Shown: positions 1 to 8,830, numbered from the stretch's first letter. The stretch is 64,000 nucleotides of DNA from Roseateles_C aquae (GCF_032337115.1 NZ_JAVXZY010000002.1:1-64000); one strand, 5' to 3'. Made by a program: numbers and translations. The notes: generated from the sequence alone by a model not told the origin.

Positions 1-544
1 TTGAACCGTCAGAATCACTGGCTGTCGCAGACAGCAGTACCGGCGTGTTCAGCGGAACGACTGCGCCATTCAGTGGGGACGCAATTGCTCCAGTCGGCGA
101 GGCATTTGCAGAAACGCTCACCGTAATCGTTTCGACGGCTCCGGCTGCGGCACCTGTATTGGATCCTGTGTCATACGCCTTGACACCGAGCGAGTGACTT
201 CCAGAGGTTGAAAAGCCCCCTACGTGCGTGTACGAAAAGTCCCTGTACGGAATGTCACTGGCAGTGGCACCCGAGGCGCCGAGAGTGGCAGTCCCGACAA
301 AAACGCCGTCGTTGTAAACATCGACCTTTGTGACGTCGAACTGCAGGACGTCACCGTCAGGCATCGCAATCCAATTGCCATATGCCCGACCGGTCAACTG
401 AATGTCAGAGTTTGCTCGAAAGCTTGCAGTAGCTTGAGGTGAAAGGATGCCTGCACTGGGTGCTGCACACTTGCTTTGATAGCAGCCCGCCCAGACATCA
501 CCCGACGAAGTCAGCTGCAGACAGGTGAGGAAGCCGCCGCCAGG
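1..544 (-). pseudogene. 5'-truncated remnant of an Ig-like repeat surface protein (partial)
   Basis: The minus strand is open from the in-frame TAA at 545-547 to the left edge. It encodes about 180 residues rich in G, S, T, A and V. It contains a cysteine-bearing segment (VWAGCY near 495), then a beta-sandwich-like stretch (DVYNDG, FVGTATL, SLGVKAYD) and a second domain beginning SPTGAIASP. This is the texture of bacterial Ig-like or Big-type repeats in secreted proteins. There is no ATG, GTG or TTG before about 392, well inside the first domain, so the 5' end appears lost or frameshifted. An ATG at about 571 opens a different frame that stops near 500. The stretch looks less GC-rich than the efflux operon beside it. 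The true function is unknown and the gene continues outside the window. Confidence 0.55.
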
Positions 545-624
545 TTATGGCATTCCAGTATTTCCTCATCCCCCCCGCTCAGAGGTCAGCTGTGCCGTCT
601 GTCGCAAACGGGGCGCTTGCCAAC

Positions 625-2229
625 TTAGTGCGCCCCGCCCGCATCCACCGGCGCCCCGACACGCGGCGGCCGCTTGGTCAGCCAGACGCCGGCGATCAGC
701 GTCAGGAAGAGGAAGGCCGAGGCGAGGAAGATGTCGTCGGCGGCGCGGGTGAAGGCCTGCTGGTCGACCAGTCGGTTCAGATAGGCCAGTGCCTGCTCTG
801 GCGCCATGCCGATGCTGGTCAGCCGGTTCAGCGTCTCGCCAGCCACCGCATCGCCCTGCGCCAGCTTCTCGGCCAGATGGTGGTGGTGCAAGGTGGCGCG
901 GTTCTCCCACAGCGTTGTCGAGATCGAGGTGCCCATGGCACCGGCGGTGATGCGCACAAAGTTCGACAAGCCGGCCGCGGCGGCGATGCGGTCGGGCGTA
1001 ATGCCCGACAGTGTCAGCGTCGTCAGCGGGATGAAGAAGAAGGCCATCGCCGCGCCCTGTAGCAGCGTCGGCACCATGATGGTGGCGAGGTCGGTGTTGG
1101 TGGTGAAGTTGCTGCGCAGCTGCAGCACCACGCAGAACATGATGAAGGCAAAGGTCGCCATCCAGCGCGGATCGACGCGTGCCACATTGCGCCCCACCAC
1201 GGGCGAGAGCAGGATGGCCAGCAGGCCCACCGGCGCCAGCGCCAGGCCGGCATCGGTGGCGGTATAGCCCATGTACTGCTGCAGCCACAGCGGCAGCAGC
1301 ACCACATTGCCGAAGAAGAGGCCGTAGGCAATCGACAACGTGGCCGCGCCGAACAGGAAGTTGCGCCGCGCAAACAGGCGCAGATCAACGACCGGGTGCT
1401 CGTCGGTCAGCTCCCAGACGATGAAGAAGGCCAGGCCCACCGCCGCGGCAAGCGCCAGCAGCTGGATCTCGCCGCTGGCAAACCAGTCGAGCTCCTTGCC
1501 TTTGTCCAGCATAATCTGCAGCGAACCGACCCAGACGACCAGCAGCGACAGGCCGACCTTGTCGATGGGCAGCTTCTTCACCGGTGTCTCGCGCTCGCGG
1601 TAGATGCTCCAGGTCAGGCCGGCGGCGAACAAACCCACCGGCACATTGATGTAGAAGATCCAGGGCCAGGAGACGTTGTCGGTGATCCAGCCGCCCAAGA
1701 GCGGCCCGACCACCGGCGCCACCAGGGTCGTCACGCCCCAGAGCGCCAGCGCCGTGCCGGCCTTCTCGCGCGGATAGCTGGCCAGGAGCAGCGTCTGCGA
1801 CAGCGGAATCATCGGCCCGGCCACCAGGCCTTGCAGCACGCGGCAGGCGACCAGCATTTCCAGCGAATGGGCAAAGCCGCACAACCAGGACGCCAGCACA
1901 AAAAGCAGCACGCTGGTGGTAAACAGGCGCACGGCGCCGAAGCGCTGCGTCAGCCAGCCGGTCAACGGCACCGAGATCGCGTTGGCGACGCCAAAGCTGG
2001 TGATCACCCAGGTCCCCTGCACCGGGCTGACGCCCAGATCACCCGAGATCGCCGGCAGCGACACATTGGCAATCGAGGAATCGAGCACGTTCATGAAGGT
2101 CGCCAGCGACAGCGCCAGCGTGCCCAGCACCAGGGCCGAACCCTGCAGGGGCTGCGGTGCGGCGGGCGGGCCTGGAGGGGCTGCGGCCGGCGCCGGCAGC
2201 GTGGCCGTTGGAGTGGCGGCGCTGCTCAT
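625..2229 (-). CDS. emrB: EmrB/QacA-type MFS multidrug transporter (DHA2 family)
   Basis: This is an inner-membrane proton/drug antiporter of 534 residues, the usual size for 14-helix DHA2 carriers. A Pro/Ala-rich N-terminus is followed by the first helix at about 31-50 with the family motif LDSSIANVSLP (D50). The loop-2 motif GWLTQRFGAVR lies at 91-101 and the antiporter motif C (APVVGPLLGGW) at 171-181. It should pump hydrophobic toxicants through the EmrA adaptor and the outer-membrane factor encoded just upstream. The ATG lies 3 bp after the emrA stop, so the two are translationally coupled. It is the last gene of a minus-strand marR-OMF-emrA-emrB operon. The exact substrate cannot be read from sequence. 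Confidence 0.93.
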   Translation of the reverse strand: MSSAATPTATLPAPAAAPPGPPAAPQPLQGSALVLGTLALSLATFMNVLDSSIANVSLPAISGDLGVSPVQGTWVITSFGVANAISVPLTGWLTQRFGAVRLFTTSVLLFVLASWLCGFAHSLEMLVACRVLQGLVAGPMIPLSQTLLLASYPREKAGTALALWGVTTLVAPVVGPLLGGWITDNVSWPWIFYINVPVGLFAAGLTWSIYRERETPVKKLPIDKVGLSLLVVWVGSLQIMLDKGKELDWFASGEIQLLALAAAVGLAFFIVWELTDEHPVVDLRLFARRNFLFGAATLSIAYGLFFGNVVLLPLWLQQYMGYTATDAGLALAPVGLLAILLSPVVGRNVARVDPRWMATFAFIMFCVVLQLRSNFTTNTDLATIMVPTLLQGAAMAFFFIPLTTLTLSGITPDRIAAAAGLSNFVRITAGAMGTSISTTLWENRATLHHHHLAEKLAQGDAVAGETLNRLTSIGMAPEQALAYLNRLVDQQAFTRAADDIFLASAFLFLTLIAGVWLTKRPPRVGAPVDAGGAH

Positions 2230-2232
2230 CGA

Positions 2233-3489
2233 TCAGGCCGCCTTCTTGGCCGCACGTGGCGCGGCGGCCGGCTTGGCACCGAGATTGGCCTTGATGATGC
2301 GCGCCACCTCGGCGTCAGCAGCCTGGTCCTGCGCATCAAACACGGCCGTCTGTGCCAGCGGCGTGCTGCGCGGCGCATCAGCGATGGACTTGCCGCCCTG
2401 CTCGCGCACATCAACAGCAACATTCATCGACAGGCCCACACGCAGCGGGTGTTCAGCCAGCTCCTTGGCATCCAGCGCAATGCGCACCGGCACCCGCTGA
2501 ACCACCTTGATCCAGTTGCCGGTGGCGTTCTGCGCGGGCAGCAGCGCAAAGGCGGCGCCGGTGCCGGCGCCCAGGCCGACCACCTGACCATGGAACTCGA
2601 CCTTCTCGCCATAGACATCGGCCACCAGCGTGGCCGGCTGGCCGATGCGCAGCCGCGCCAGCTGGCCTTCCTTGAAATTGGCATCGACCCAGGCCTGCTG
2701 CAGGCCGACCACAGCCATCAGCGGCGCACCGGCGGCCACGCGTTGACCCAGCTGTACACTGCGCCGCGCCACCCAGCCATCCACCGGCGCCGGCAACGTG
2801 TTGCGCTGCACCGCCAGAAAGGCTTCGCGCACCTTGGCCGCGGCGCGCTGCACATTCGGGTGCTCGGCGACCACCGTGCCTTCGGTCAGCGACTGGTTGG
2901 AACTCAGCTGCTCACGCGCGGCCTGCAGCGCCGATTGGGCGGCGGCCAGGCTGCTGCGGGCGCTCGTCACCTGCGCCTGCGCATGCTCGATTTCTTCCTT
3001 GCCCACGGCGCCGCTGGCCAGCAGCGGCGTGCGGCGCTGCACATCGGCCTCCAGCCGGGCCAGCTCGCTCTGCGCCCGCTTGACATCGGCCTCGCGGGCC
3101 TGGGCTTGCGCCTGCAACGTGCTGTTGTTGGCGTACAGCGTGCGCACCTCACGCACCGTCTGCGCCAGCTGGGCCTGGGCCTGCTCCAGCGCCACGCGGG
3201 CATCGGCCGGATCGAGGCTGACCAGCGGCTGGCCGGCCTTGACGAAATCGGTGTCGTCGGCATGGATGGCGCGCACCGTGCCGGCAATCAGCGGGGTGAT
3301 CTGAACGAGATTGGCCTGCACATAGGCGTTGTCGGTCTTTTCATAGCGGCTGGCCACCAGCCACTGGTAGCCGCTGTAGGCGACAAAGCCGATCGCAATC
3401 GCGGCGGCCACCAGGGTCAGCCCCTTCTTGCGCTGAGCCGCCTTGTTGGCAGCGGGAGAAGAAGCGGCGGTGTGTTGATCGTTGCTCAT
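2233..3489 (-). CDS. emrA: EmrA/HlyD-type membrane fusion protein of the efflux pump
   Basis: This 418-residue periplasmic adaptor has a single N-terminal membrane anchor at about residues 23-42. It is followed by YEKTDNAYVQAN, the hallmark start of the EmrA/HlyD barrel-sandwich domain. A long Ala/Gln/Glu-rich alpha-helical hairpin spans about 100-215, then the second half of the lipoyl/beta-barrel region (APVDGWVA, VGLGAGTG). It links the MFS carrier EmrB to the outer-membrane factor. An in-frame extension to 3624 exists, but the ATG at 3489 (MSNDQ) gives the normal short cytosolic tail and is preferred. A 91-bp gap separates it from the upstream OMF gene, and emrB follows after 3 bp. The C-terminus is Lys/Ala-rich. 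Confidence 0.93.
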   Translation of the reverse strand: MSNDQHTAASSPAANKAAQRKKGLTLVAAAIAIGFVAYSGYQWLVASRYEKTDNAYVQANLVQITPLIAGTVRAIHADDTDFVKAGQPLVSLDPADARVALEQAQAQLAQTVREVRTLYANNSTLQAQAQAREADVKRAQSELARLEADVQRRTPLLASGAVGKEEIEHAQAQVTSARSSLAAAQSALQAAREQLSSNQSLTEGTVVAEHPNVQRAAAKVREAFLAVQRNTLPAPVDGWVARRSVQLGQRVAAGAPLMAVVGLQQAWVDANFKEGQLARLRIGQPATLVADVYGEKVEFHGQVVGLGAGTGAAFALLPAQNATGNWIKVVQRVPVRIALDAKELAEHPLRVGLSMNVAVDVREQGGKSIADAPRSTPLAQTAVFDAQDQAADAEVARIIKANLGAKPAAAPRAAKKAA

Positions 3490-3580
3490 GGTGTATTCCG
3501 AAATCTGGGGACGCTGGCTCGCGCCTGAGAAGCGTAAGGAGCGTGAGAAGCGCGAGACGACGTGATAAAGCGTGTTGGGT

Positions 3581-5017
3581 TCAGCGCTTGGCGCTGGTGC
3601 TGTCGTCGGCCTGATAGCCGCCACCGAGCGCCTGCATCAGCCGCACCTGGGCGTCCAGCGCCTGGGCCTGCAGCTCCAGCGCCTGGCGTTGTTGGCTCAG
3701 CTGCGCCTGGCGAGCACCGAGCACCGGCAGCTGGTTGCCCAGGCCGGCGGCGGCGCGCTGCTCCAGCAGCTGGGTCTGCTGCGCCGCATTGGCCAGCAGC
3801 TGTTGCTGCGTCTGCCGCTGCTGCTGCAGCGATTGCAGGGCGCTGAGTTGGTCAGCCGCTTCTCGAACGGCGTCGATCACGACGGCGTCGTAGGCGGCCA
3901 CGGCGGCTTGCTGTTGTGCGGCCGAGCCGCGCAGCTGGGCGCGCAGCCGGCCGGTATCGAACAAGGGCAGGCGCAAGGACGGGCCGAAACCGAAATCGCG
4001 GCTGCCACCCTTGAACAGGCGATCGGTGCCGATGGCATCGAGGCCGCCAAAGGCCGTCAGGCTCACATTGGGATAGAACTGCGACCGCGCCACTTTCACA
4101 TCCTCGACCGAGGCTTCGACCCGCCAGCGGGCCGCGACGATATCGGGCCGGCGGCCCAGCAGATCGGCGTGCGGCGCCTGCTGCCAGTTCAGCGTCTCGG
4201 GCAGGCGGGCATTCAGATCGGCGAGCGCGGCCTGGGGCTGCGCCGTCAGCGCGGCCAGCGCATGGCGCTGCTGCTGCACCTGAAGCGCCAATGCCAGGCG
4301 CTGGCGCTTCAGCTCGTCCAGCGGGGCCTCGGCCTGGCGCAGCGGCTGCTTGTCGTCCAGCCCGGCAGCGACGCGCTGGCGCACCAGGGCGAGGCTTTGC
4401 TCACGCAGGGCCAGCTGCTGTTCGAGCAGCTTTTCCTGCGACTGCAGGTGAGCCAGGGCCAGATAGCTGCGCGTCACTGCGGCCGACAGGCCCAGGGCTG
4501 CAGCGGCCTGTTCAGCCTCGGCCGCGCGGCGCTGGCCCAGGGCCGCTTGCAGCTCGGCCGCATGGCGACCAAAGAAGTCCCATTCGTAGCTGATCTGCGC
4601 GCGAATCGTGGCGCTGTCGCGCACGCTGCCAGCCAGCGGCGGCGGGAACAGGCCATTCTCGCTGTAGCGCTGGCGGGTCAGGTCGGCGCCGAGGCCGATC
4701 AGCGGCTTGTCGGCGGCGGCGGCGCCGTCAACCCCGGCCAGCGCACGTGCCAGCCGCGCCCGCGCCAGCGCAATGTTCGGCGCATCGCTGAGGGCGCGCT
4801 CGACCAGCGCGTTCAGACGCTCGTCGCCATAGTCGCGCCACCACTGGCTGTGTAGCTCGGTGCCCTCGGCGGCGAGGCCCAGCGTATCAGCCTGGCAAGG
4901 CGAGGCGGCTTCCGGCAGGGTCGGGATGGGCGCGCAGGCTGAGAGCAGCAGGCCTGCCAGCAGCATGGCGCTGGCCAGCGCCGGCAGGCGCCACTGTGTG
5001 TTCGCGTGTTTGTGCAT
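3581..5017 (-). CDS. NodT/OprM-type outer-membrane efflux lipoprotein
   Basis: This 478-residue outer-membrane factor of the TolC superfamily forms the exit duct of the tripartite pump. A lipoprotein signal peptide ends in the lipobox LSAC, with C28 as the lipidation site. The rest is two OEP repeats rich in Ala, Gln, Arg and Leu (for example WWRDYGDERLNALVERAL near 70 and LGRRPDIVAARWRVEASVEDV near 290), as in NodT/OprM proteins. The ATG at 5017 (MHKH) is chosen because it starts the signal peptide; an in-frame extension to 5074 would bury it. The gene begins 13 bp after the marR stop and precedes emrA, so the regulator and all pump parts share one operon. Confidence 0.9.
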   Translation of the reverse strand: MHKHANTQWRLPALASAMLLAGLLLSACAPIPTLPEAASPCQADTLGLAAEGTELHSQWWRDYGDERLNALVERALSDAPNIALARARLARALAGVDGAAAADKPLIGLGADLTRQRYSENGLFPPPLAGSVRDSATIRAQISYEWDFFGRHAAELQAALGQRRAAEAEQAAAALGLSAAVTRSYLALAHLQSQEKLLEQQLALREQSLALVRQRVAAGLDDKQPLRQAEAPLDELKRQRLALALQVQQQRHALAALTAQPQAALADLNARLPETLNWQQAPHADLLGRRPDIVAARWRVEASVEDVKVARSQFYPNVSLTAFGGLDAIGTDRLFKGGSRDFGFGPSLRLPLFDTGRLRAQLRGSAAQQQAAVAAYDAVVIDAVREAADQLSALQSLQQQRQTQQQLLANAAQQTQLLEQRAAAGLGNQLPVLGARQAQLSQQRQALELQAQALDAQVRLMQALGGGYQADDSTSAKR

Positions 5018-5030
5018 GGGGAGAGCGGGG

Positions 5031-5537
5031 TCAGGATTTGTCGGTGGCGGCCTGCTCGCGCAGGGCCTCGCCATTGGCCACGATGCGCTGCAGCAGGCCG
5101 ATCAAGGTGCGCCATTCGGCCTCTGTGAAACCGGCGAGATGGGCGTTGAAGATTTCGGACAGCACGCTCGGCAGCGAGGCGGTGGCGCGGGCGCCCTCCT
5201 CGGTCAGCGAGACCATGACGACACGACGGTCGCTGCTGGAGCGCTCGCGCTGCACCAGCCCCTTGGCTTCAAGGCGATCGAGCAGCCGGGTCAGTGCGCC
5301 GGCGTCGATGTCCAGATCGCGCCCCAGCGCCGCCGTGGTGCTGGCGCCGGACAAGCGCAGGCGCAGCATCGGGCCCCACTGGGCGTGGGTCAGGTCCAGC
5401 GCATCCAGACGCTCATCGGCCATGCGGACGATGGATTGTTTGATGCGCTTCAGGAGCCAGCCAATGCTCTCCTCGGTCCGATAGCTGTCGGCGCGGTAGA
5501 AAGTGGCGGGCTGCGGGGCTTTGCTTGACGGGGACAC
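5031..5537 (-). CDS. MarR-family repressor of the efflux operon
   Basis: This 168-residue winged-helix regulator contains the MarR DNA-binding core: LDLTHAQWGPMLRL, a recognition-helix region with ALTRLLDRLEAKGLVQRE at about 79-96, and the wing SSSDRRVVMVSLTEEG. The only workable start is a GTG at 5535-5537, because an in-frame TAA lies four codons upstream. It is the first gene of the pump operon. A palindrome (5551-5570) lies about 15-30 bp before the start, the expected place for an autoregulatory operator. The family usually represses its own operon and releases DNA on binding phenolic or other drug-like ligands; that behaviour is inferred here. Confidence 0.88.
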   Translation of the reverse strand: MSPSSKAPQPATFYRADSYRTEESIGWLLKRIKQSIVRMADERLDALDLTHAQWGPMLRLRLSGASTTAALGRDLDIDAGALTRLLDRLEAKGLVQRERSSSDRRVVMVSLTEEGARATASLPSVLSEIFNAHLAGFTEAEWRTLIGLLQRIVANGEALREQAATDKS

Positions 5538-5550
5538 GGCTTGTGCTTAA

Positions 5551-5570
5551 ATATTTGCCTAGGCAATTAT
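5551..5570 (-). promoter_or_regulatory. Palindromic MarR-type operator in front of the efflux operon
   Basis: The core TTGCCTAGGCAA (5555-5566) is a perfect 12-bp palindrome. After one mismatched pair the dyad continues with three further matching A/T pairs on each side, for a symmetric 20-bp site. It lies 14 bp upstream of the marR GTG, so bound repressor would cover the promoter or transcription start. The size and AT-flanked dyad fit MarR-family sites. The assignment to this MarR protein is inferred from position. Confidence 0.6.
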
Positions 5571-5726
5571 TGTCATGGCAAATAACATTGTTGGCAACCA
5601 GGGCGTTGCGCGTCATGCGCCCGCCCGTCAGCCCCGCATCCGATTGCCAACTTGCAGACGGCCCCACCCGCCCCACCTACACTGCCGCGGGCTCATGCCC
5701 AGCCCGACCTCCCCAGGATTCCCGCC

Positions 5727-7577
5727 ATGCCCCCACAAGACCTGACCCCGCCGATGCGCCCCGAGATGCCTGGGCCAGCTTCAGCACCAAGCTCAGCGCC
5801 TGATGCGCTCAAGCCGGCAGCGCGCCCCGGCCCCCGCGCGCTCAGCGGGCTCTGGCCCTTTTTGCGCCCCTATCGCGGCCGCATCGCCATGGCCGGCCTG
5901 TTCCTGCTGCTGGCGGCGCTGACCACGCTGGCCTTTCCGCTGGCGCTGAAGGCCTTGATCGACGAGGGTCTCGTCGCCGCCGATCCGGGCCAGCGGGTGA
6001 TGGCGCTGCGCGATCATTTCCTGGCCTTGTTTGGCGTCGGCGTGGCGCTGGGCCTGTTCTCGGCGCTGCGCTTCTATTCGGTCACCTGGCTGGGCGAACG
6101 GGTGACGGCCGATCTGCGCAACGCCGTCTACCGCCATGTGCTGAGTCAGAGCCCGGAGTTCTTCGAAACCACCCAGACCGGCGAGGTGCTCAGCCGCATC
6201 ACCACCGACACGACGGTGGTGCAGACGGTGGTCGGCTCCAGCCTCTCGATGGGCCTGCGCAACACGGTAATGGGCATCGGCGCCCTGGTGATGCTGGTGG
6301 CCACCAACCCCTATGTGATGACCCAGGTGCTGGGCATTCTGGTGCTGGTGGTGCTGCCGGCGCTGTACTTCGGCCGCCGCGTGCGCAAGCTCAGCCGTGC
6401 CAGCCAGGATCGCGTCGCCGACACCAGTGCCATCGCCGCCGAGGTGCTGAACGCCATTCCCGTGGTGCAGAGTTACACGGGCGAGAAGCGCGAGGCCGAT
6501 CGCTTTGCGCTGGCCAGCGAATCCGCGTTTGAGACCGCGCGCAAGCGCACCCGGCTGCGCGCCGGCATGGTCGCCTTCATCATCAGCGCCACCTTCGGCG
6601 CCCTGCTCTGGGGGCTCTACCAGGGCACTCAGGCGGTGATTGCCGGCCGCATCAGCGCCGGCCATCTGGGGCAAACCGTCGTCTATGTGACGCTGCTGGT
6701 GTCCAGCGTCGCGGTGCTCGCCGAGGTGTATGGCGATGTGCTGCGCGCCGCCGGTGCGACCGAGCGGTTGATGGAGCTGCTCTCGGCCCGCTCGCCGGTG
6801 GCCGAGCCCGCGCAGCCCGTGGTGCTGCCGGCGGCCCGAGGTGGCTCGGCGCTGAGCCTTGCCGGCGTCAATTTCCACTACCCCTCGCGGCCGCAGCAGT
6901 TGGCGCTAGCGGACTTCAATCTGGAACTCAAGCCCGGCGAGACGGTGGCCCTGGTCGGCCCCAGCGGCGCCGGCAAGAGCACAGTGCTGCAGTTGCTGCT
7001 GCGCTTCTACGACGCGCAATCGGGCCAGCTGCGCCTCGATGGCCAGCCGCTGACGCAGCTGGCGTTGCACGAGCTGCGCGAGCGCATCGCGCTGGTGCCG
7101 CAGGAAAGCGTCATCTTCTCGGCCAATGCGCTGGAGAACATCCGCTACGGGCGCCCCGAGGCCAGCGACGAGGAGGTGATGGCCGCGGCCCGTGCCGCCT
7201 TCGCCGATGATTTCATCCGCGCCCTGCCCGAGGGTTACCAGACCTTCCTGGGCGAGCGCGGCGTGCGCCTGTCCGGCGGACAGCGTCAGCGCATCAGCAT
7301 TGCCCGCGCCATTCTGAAGAACCCGCCGCTGCTGCTGCTCGACGAAGCGACCAGCGCACTCGATGCCGAAAGCGAGCGCATGGTGCAGGCCGCGTTGGAG
7401 GCGGCGATGAAGGACCGCTCGACCTTGGTGATCGCGCACCGGTTGGCGACGGTGCAACGGGCCGATCGCATCATCGTGATGGAACAGGGCCGTATCGTCG
7501 ATCAGGGCAGCCATGCCGAGCTGATCGCCCGCGGCGGGCTCTATGCCCGGCTGGCGGCACTGCAGTTCGTCAGCTGA
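5727..7577 (+). CDS. MsbA-like ABC exporter, fused permease and ATPase
   Basis: This 616-residue half-transporter has an N-terminal six-helix exporter domain (about 45-340) and a C-terminal ATPase. Walker A (GPSGAGKST) starts near residue 411, the signature LSGGQ is near 515, Walker B (LLLLDEATSALDAE) is near 535, and the H-loop (VIAHRLATVQRAD) follows. It should work as a homodimer in the inner membrane. The closest texture is the MsbA/lipid-A or multidrug exporter group (ABCB type), but the substrate is not evident. The ATG at 5727 is preferred over a TTG-started extension from 5652, because AGGA lies 8 nt before it. It is divergent from the marR-emr operon and stands alone. Confidence 0.88.
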   Translation: MPPQDLTPPMRPEMPGPASAPSSAPDALKPAARPGPRALSGLWPFLRPYRGRIAMAGLFLLLAALTTLAFPLALKALIDEGLVAADPGQRVMALRDHFLALFGVGVALGLFSALRFYSVTWLGERVTADLRNAVYRHVLSQSPEFFETTQTGEVLSRITTDTTVVQTVVGSSLSMGLRNTVMGIGALVMLVATNPYVMTQVLGILVLVVLPALYFGRRVRKLSRASQDRVADTSAIAAEVLNAIPVVQSYTGEKREADRFALASESAFETARKRTRLRAGMVAFIISATFGALLWGLYQGTQAVIAGRISAGHLGQTVVYVTLLVSSVAVLAEVYGDVLRAAGATERLMELLSARSPVAEPAQPVVLPAARGGSALSLAGVNFHYPSRPQQLALADFNLELKPGETVALVGPSGAGKSTVLQLLLRFYDAQSGQLRLDGQPLTQLALHELRERIALVPQESVIFSANALENIRYGRPEASDEEVMAAARAAFADDFIRALPEGYQTFLGERGVRLSGGQRQRISIARAILKNPPLLLLDEATSALDAESERMVQAALEAAMKDRSTLVIAHRLATVQRADRIIVMEQGRIVDQGSHAELIARGGLYARLAALQFVS

Positions 7578-7730
7578 ACCACCGCCGATAGCCCTCCAAA
7601 TCGCGCCGAGATCCGGGTTTGCCAGCTCCCCCGCATTCATGGGGTGATTCAGGAAAACCAGCCCAGACTGACACAGCACTGCCATCGATGGCTCGCTAAG
7701 CTCGGCCCTGTCGAGGAGGGGAGGGTCTGA

Positions 7731-7758
7731 GCGGCGCTGCGTAGCGCAGCTTGGCCGC
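7731..7758. repeat. Strong intergenic hairpin (REP-like or structured RNA)
   Basis: GCTGCG (7736-7741), loop TAG and CGCAGC (7745-7750) form a perfect stem. It is extended by GCGGC (7731-7735) pairing with GCCGC (7754-7758) around a 3-nt bulge TTG. There is no U-run after it, so a plain intrinsic terminator is not supported. It may be a REP-type element, a mRNA 3' stabiliser for the ABC exporter, or chance. Confidence 0.4.
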
Positions 7759-7865
7759 TGATCCTTGATGTCAGCCCTTTGACCTTTGCGGCAGCCAGGG
7801 CTGGCAGCGGCATGGCCGGGGGATGGCTTTTCGCGCCAGGCAAAAAGCGCCAGTTCAGCGGTTCG

Positions 7866-7875
7866 CAAACGTTTG
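7866..7875. promoter_or_regulatory. LacI/PurR-type palindrome upstream of the PEP-CTERM gene
   Basis: CAAACGTTTG is a perfect 10-bp palindrome with a central CG, in the context CGCAAACGTTTGGG. This is the core shape of LacI/GalR-family operators, for example the PurR box. It lies about 110 bp before the PEP-CTERM start, a plausible promoter distance. No LacI-family gene is in the window. Confidence 0.35.
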
Positions 7876-7983
7876 GGATACCTCAGGGTGGACCTTAACG
7901 GGAGAAAACTGAGCTCGGTGCGCTGGCGCGGAGGCCGTCCTGCGGCCTTGCATCGAGTCCACGAGATCCAAGCGAGAACAGCA

Positions 7984-8757
7984 ATGAAACTGAATACCCT
8001 GAGCATCATGGTGGCCGCCCTGGCCGCAGCCGGTTCGGCCGAGGCCGGCCTGAGTGTCGACAACACCGGTTACAACTACAGCCAGTCCTTCGACACGCTG
8101 GCCGCCAGCGGCAGCGCCGTCGCCTGGGCCAATGACAGCACGCTGGCCGGCTGGAGCCTGTTCAAGACGAACACGACCACGCCGGTGACCAGCTATATCG
8201 CCGACACCGGCAGCAGCAACACCGGCGGCATCCACAGCTACGGCAGCACCGCCGAGCGCGCACTGGGTGGCCTGGGCAGCAACAGCTTCAATGGCTGGAT
8301 TGCCGTGGCCTTCAGCAATGCCACCGGCAAGGCGCTGGATGGCTTCAAGCTGAGCTTCGACGGTGAGCAGTGGCGCAACGGCGGCAACACCAGCAAGCAG
8401 ACGATGACGCTGCAGTACGGCTTTGGCAGCAGCTTCGCCAGCGTCAGCAACTGGGTCGCGCCCGGTGGCAACTTTGATTGGAGCTCGCCGCTGGCCAGCA
8501 GCACCGCCGCCGCGGTGAACGGCAACACGGTCGGTCTGCTCGCCAACCGCGGCGGTACCGTGAACACCAACTGGGCCGCCGGCAGCACGCTGTGGGTCCG
8601 TTGGGTGGAGAACAACGACGTCGGCAATGACCACGGCCTGGCCATCGACAACGTCAAGTTCAGCGTCGTTTCCTCGGTGCCGGAACCGCAAACCTACGCC
8701 TTGCTGCTGGCCGGTCTGGCCGGTGTGGGCTTTGTAGCCCGTCGCCGCAAGGCCTGA
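7984..8757 (+). CDS. PEP-CTERM sorting-domain secreted protein
   Basis: This 257-residue exported protein has an N-terminal signal peptide (hydrophobic core MVAALAAAGSAEA, cleavage near 20). A Ser/Asn/Gly/Thr-rich beta-type body with few charges follows. The classic C-terminal sorting signal is present: VPEPQTYALLLAG, a short hydrophobic helix, and a terminal RRRK cluster. Proteins of this class are processed by an exosortase/EpsH-type enzyme and usually end up in extracellular matrix or on the surface; no exosortase gene is in this window. The body resembles uncharacterised PEP-CTERM proteins. The ATG at 7984 is chosen because it starts the signal peptide; an in-frame extension back to 7786 lacks one. 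Confidence 0.88.
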   Translation: MKLNTLSIMVAALAAAGSAEAGLSVDNTGYNYSQSFDTLAASGSAVAWANDSTLAGWSLFKTNTTTPVTSYIADTGSSNTGGIHSYGSTAERALGGLGSNSFNGWIAVAFSNATGKALDGFKLSFDGEQWRNGGNTSKQTMTLQYGFGSSFASVSNWVAPGGNFDWSSPLASSTAAAVNGNTVGLLANRGGTVNTNWAAGSTLWVRWVENNDVGNDHGLAIDNVKFSVVSSVPEPQTYALLLAGLAGVGFVARRRKA

Positions 8758-8830
8758 GTCCCACGCTCAGCTGAAGCGCGCCGCCAAGCTGCCTTTCGTG
8801 GCACTTGCCGGCGCCCGACGTCGAACTCAA

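Larger units (their letters stand above)
7578..7983. other. 406-bp intergenic region without a supported gene
   Basis: No open frame here has a ribosome site plus recognisable protein. A minus-strand frame stays open across it but reads as an antisense extension of the neighbouring genes. Two structures stand out and are listed separately: a strong hairpin at 7731-7758 and a LacI-type palindrome at 7866-7875. The stretch before 7980 must hold the promoter of the PEP-CTERM gene. Confidence 0.6.

Noticed and set aside
1396..3528. A 710-codon plus-strand open frame opposite emrB and emrA
   Set aside because: It has no family features and a His/Gln/Arg-rich composition typical of antisense frames in GC-rich coding DNA; the minus-strand genes explain the region.
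7649..7843. A 64-codon minus-strand frame in the gap before the PEP-CTERM gene
   Set aside because: No ribosome site, no recognisable product, and it includes the hairpin at 7731-7758.
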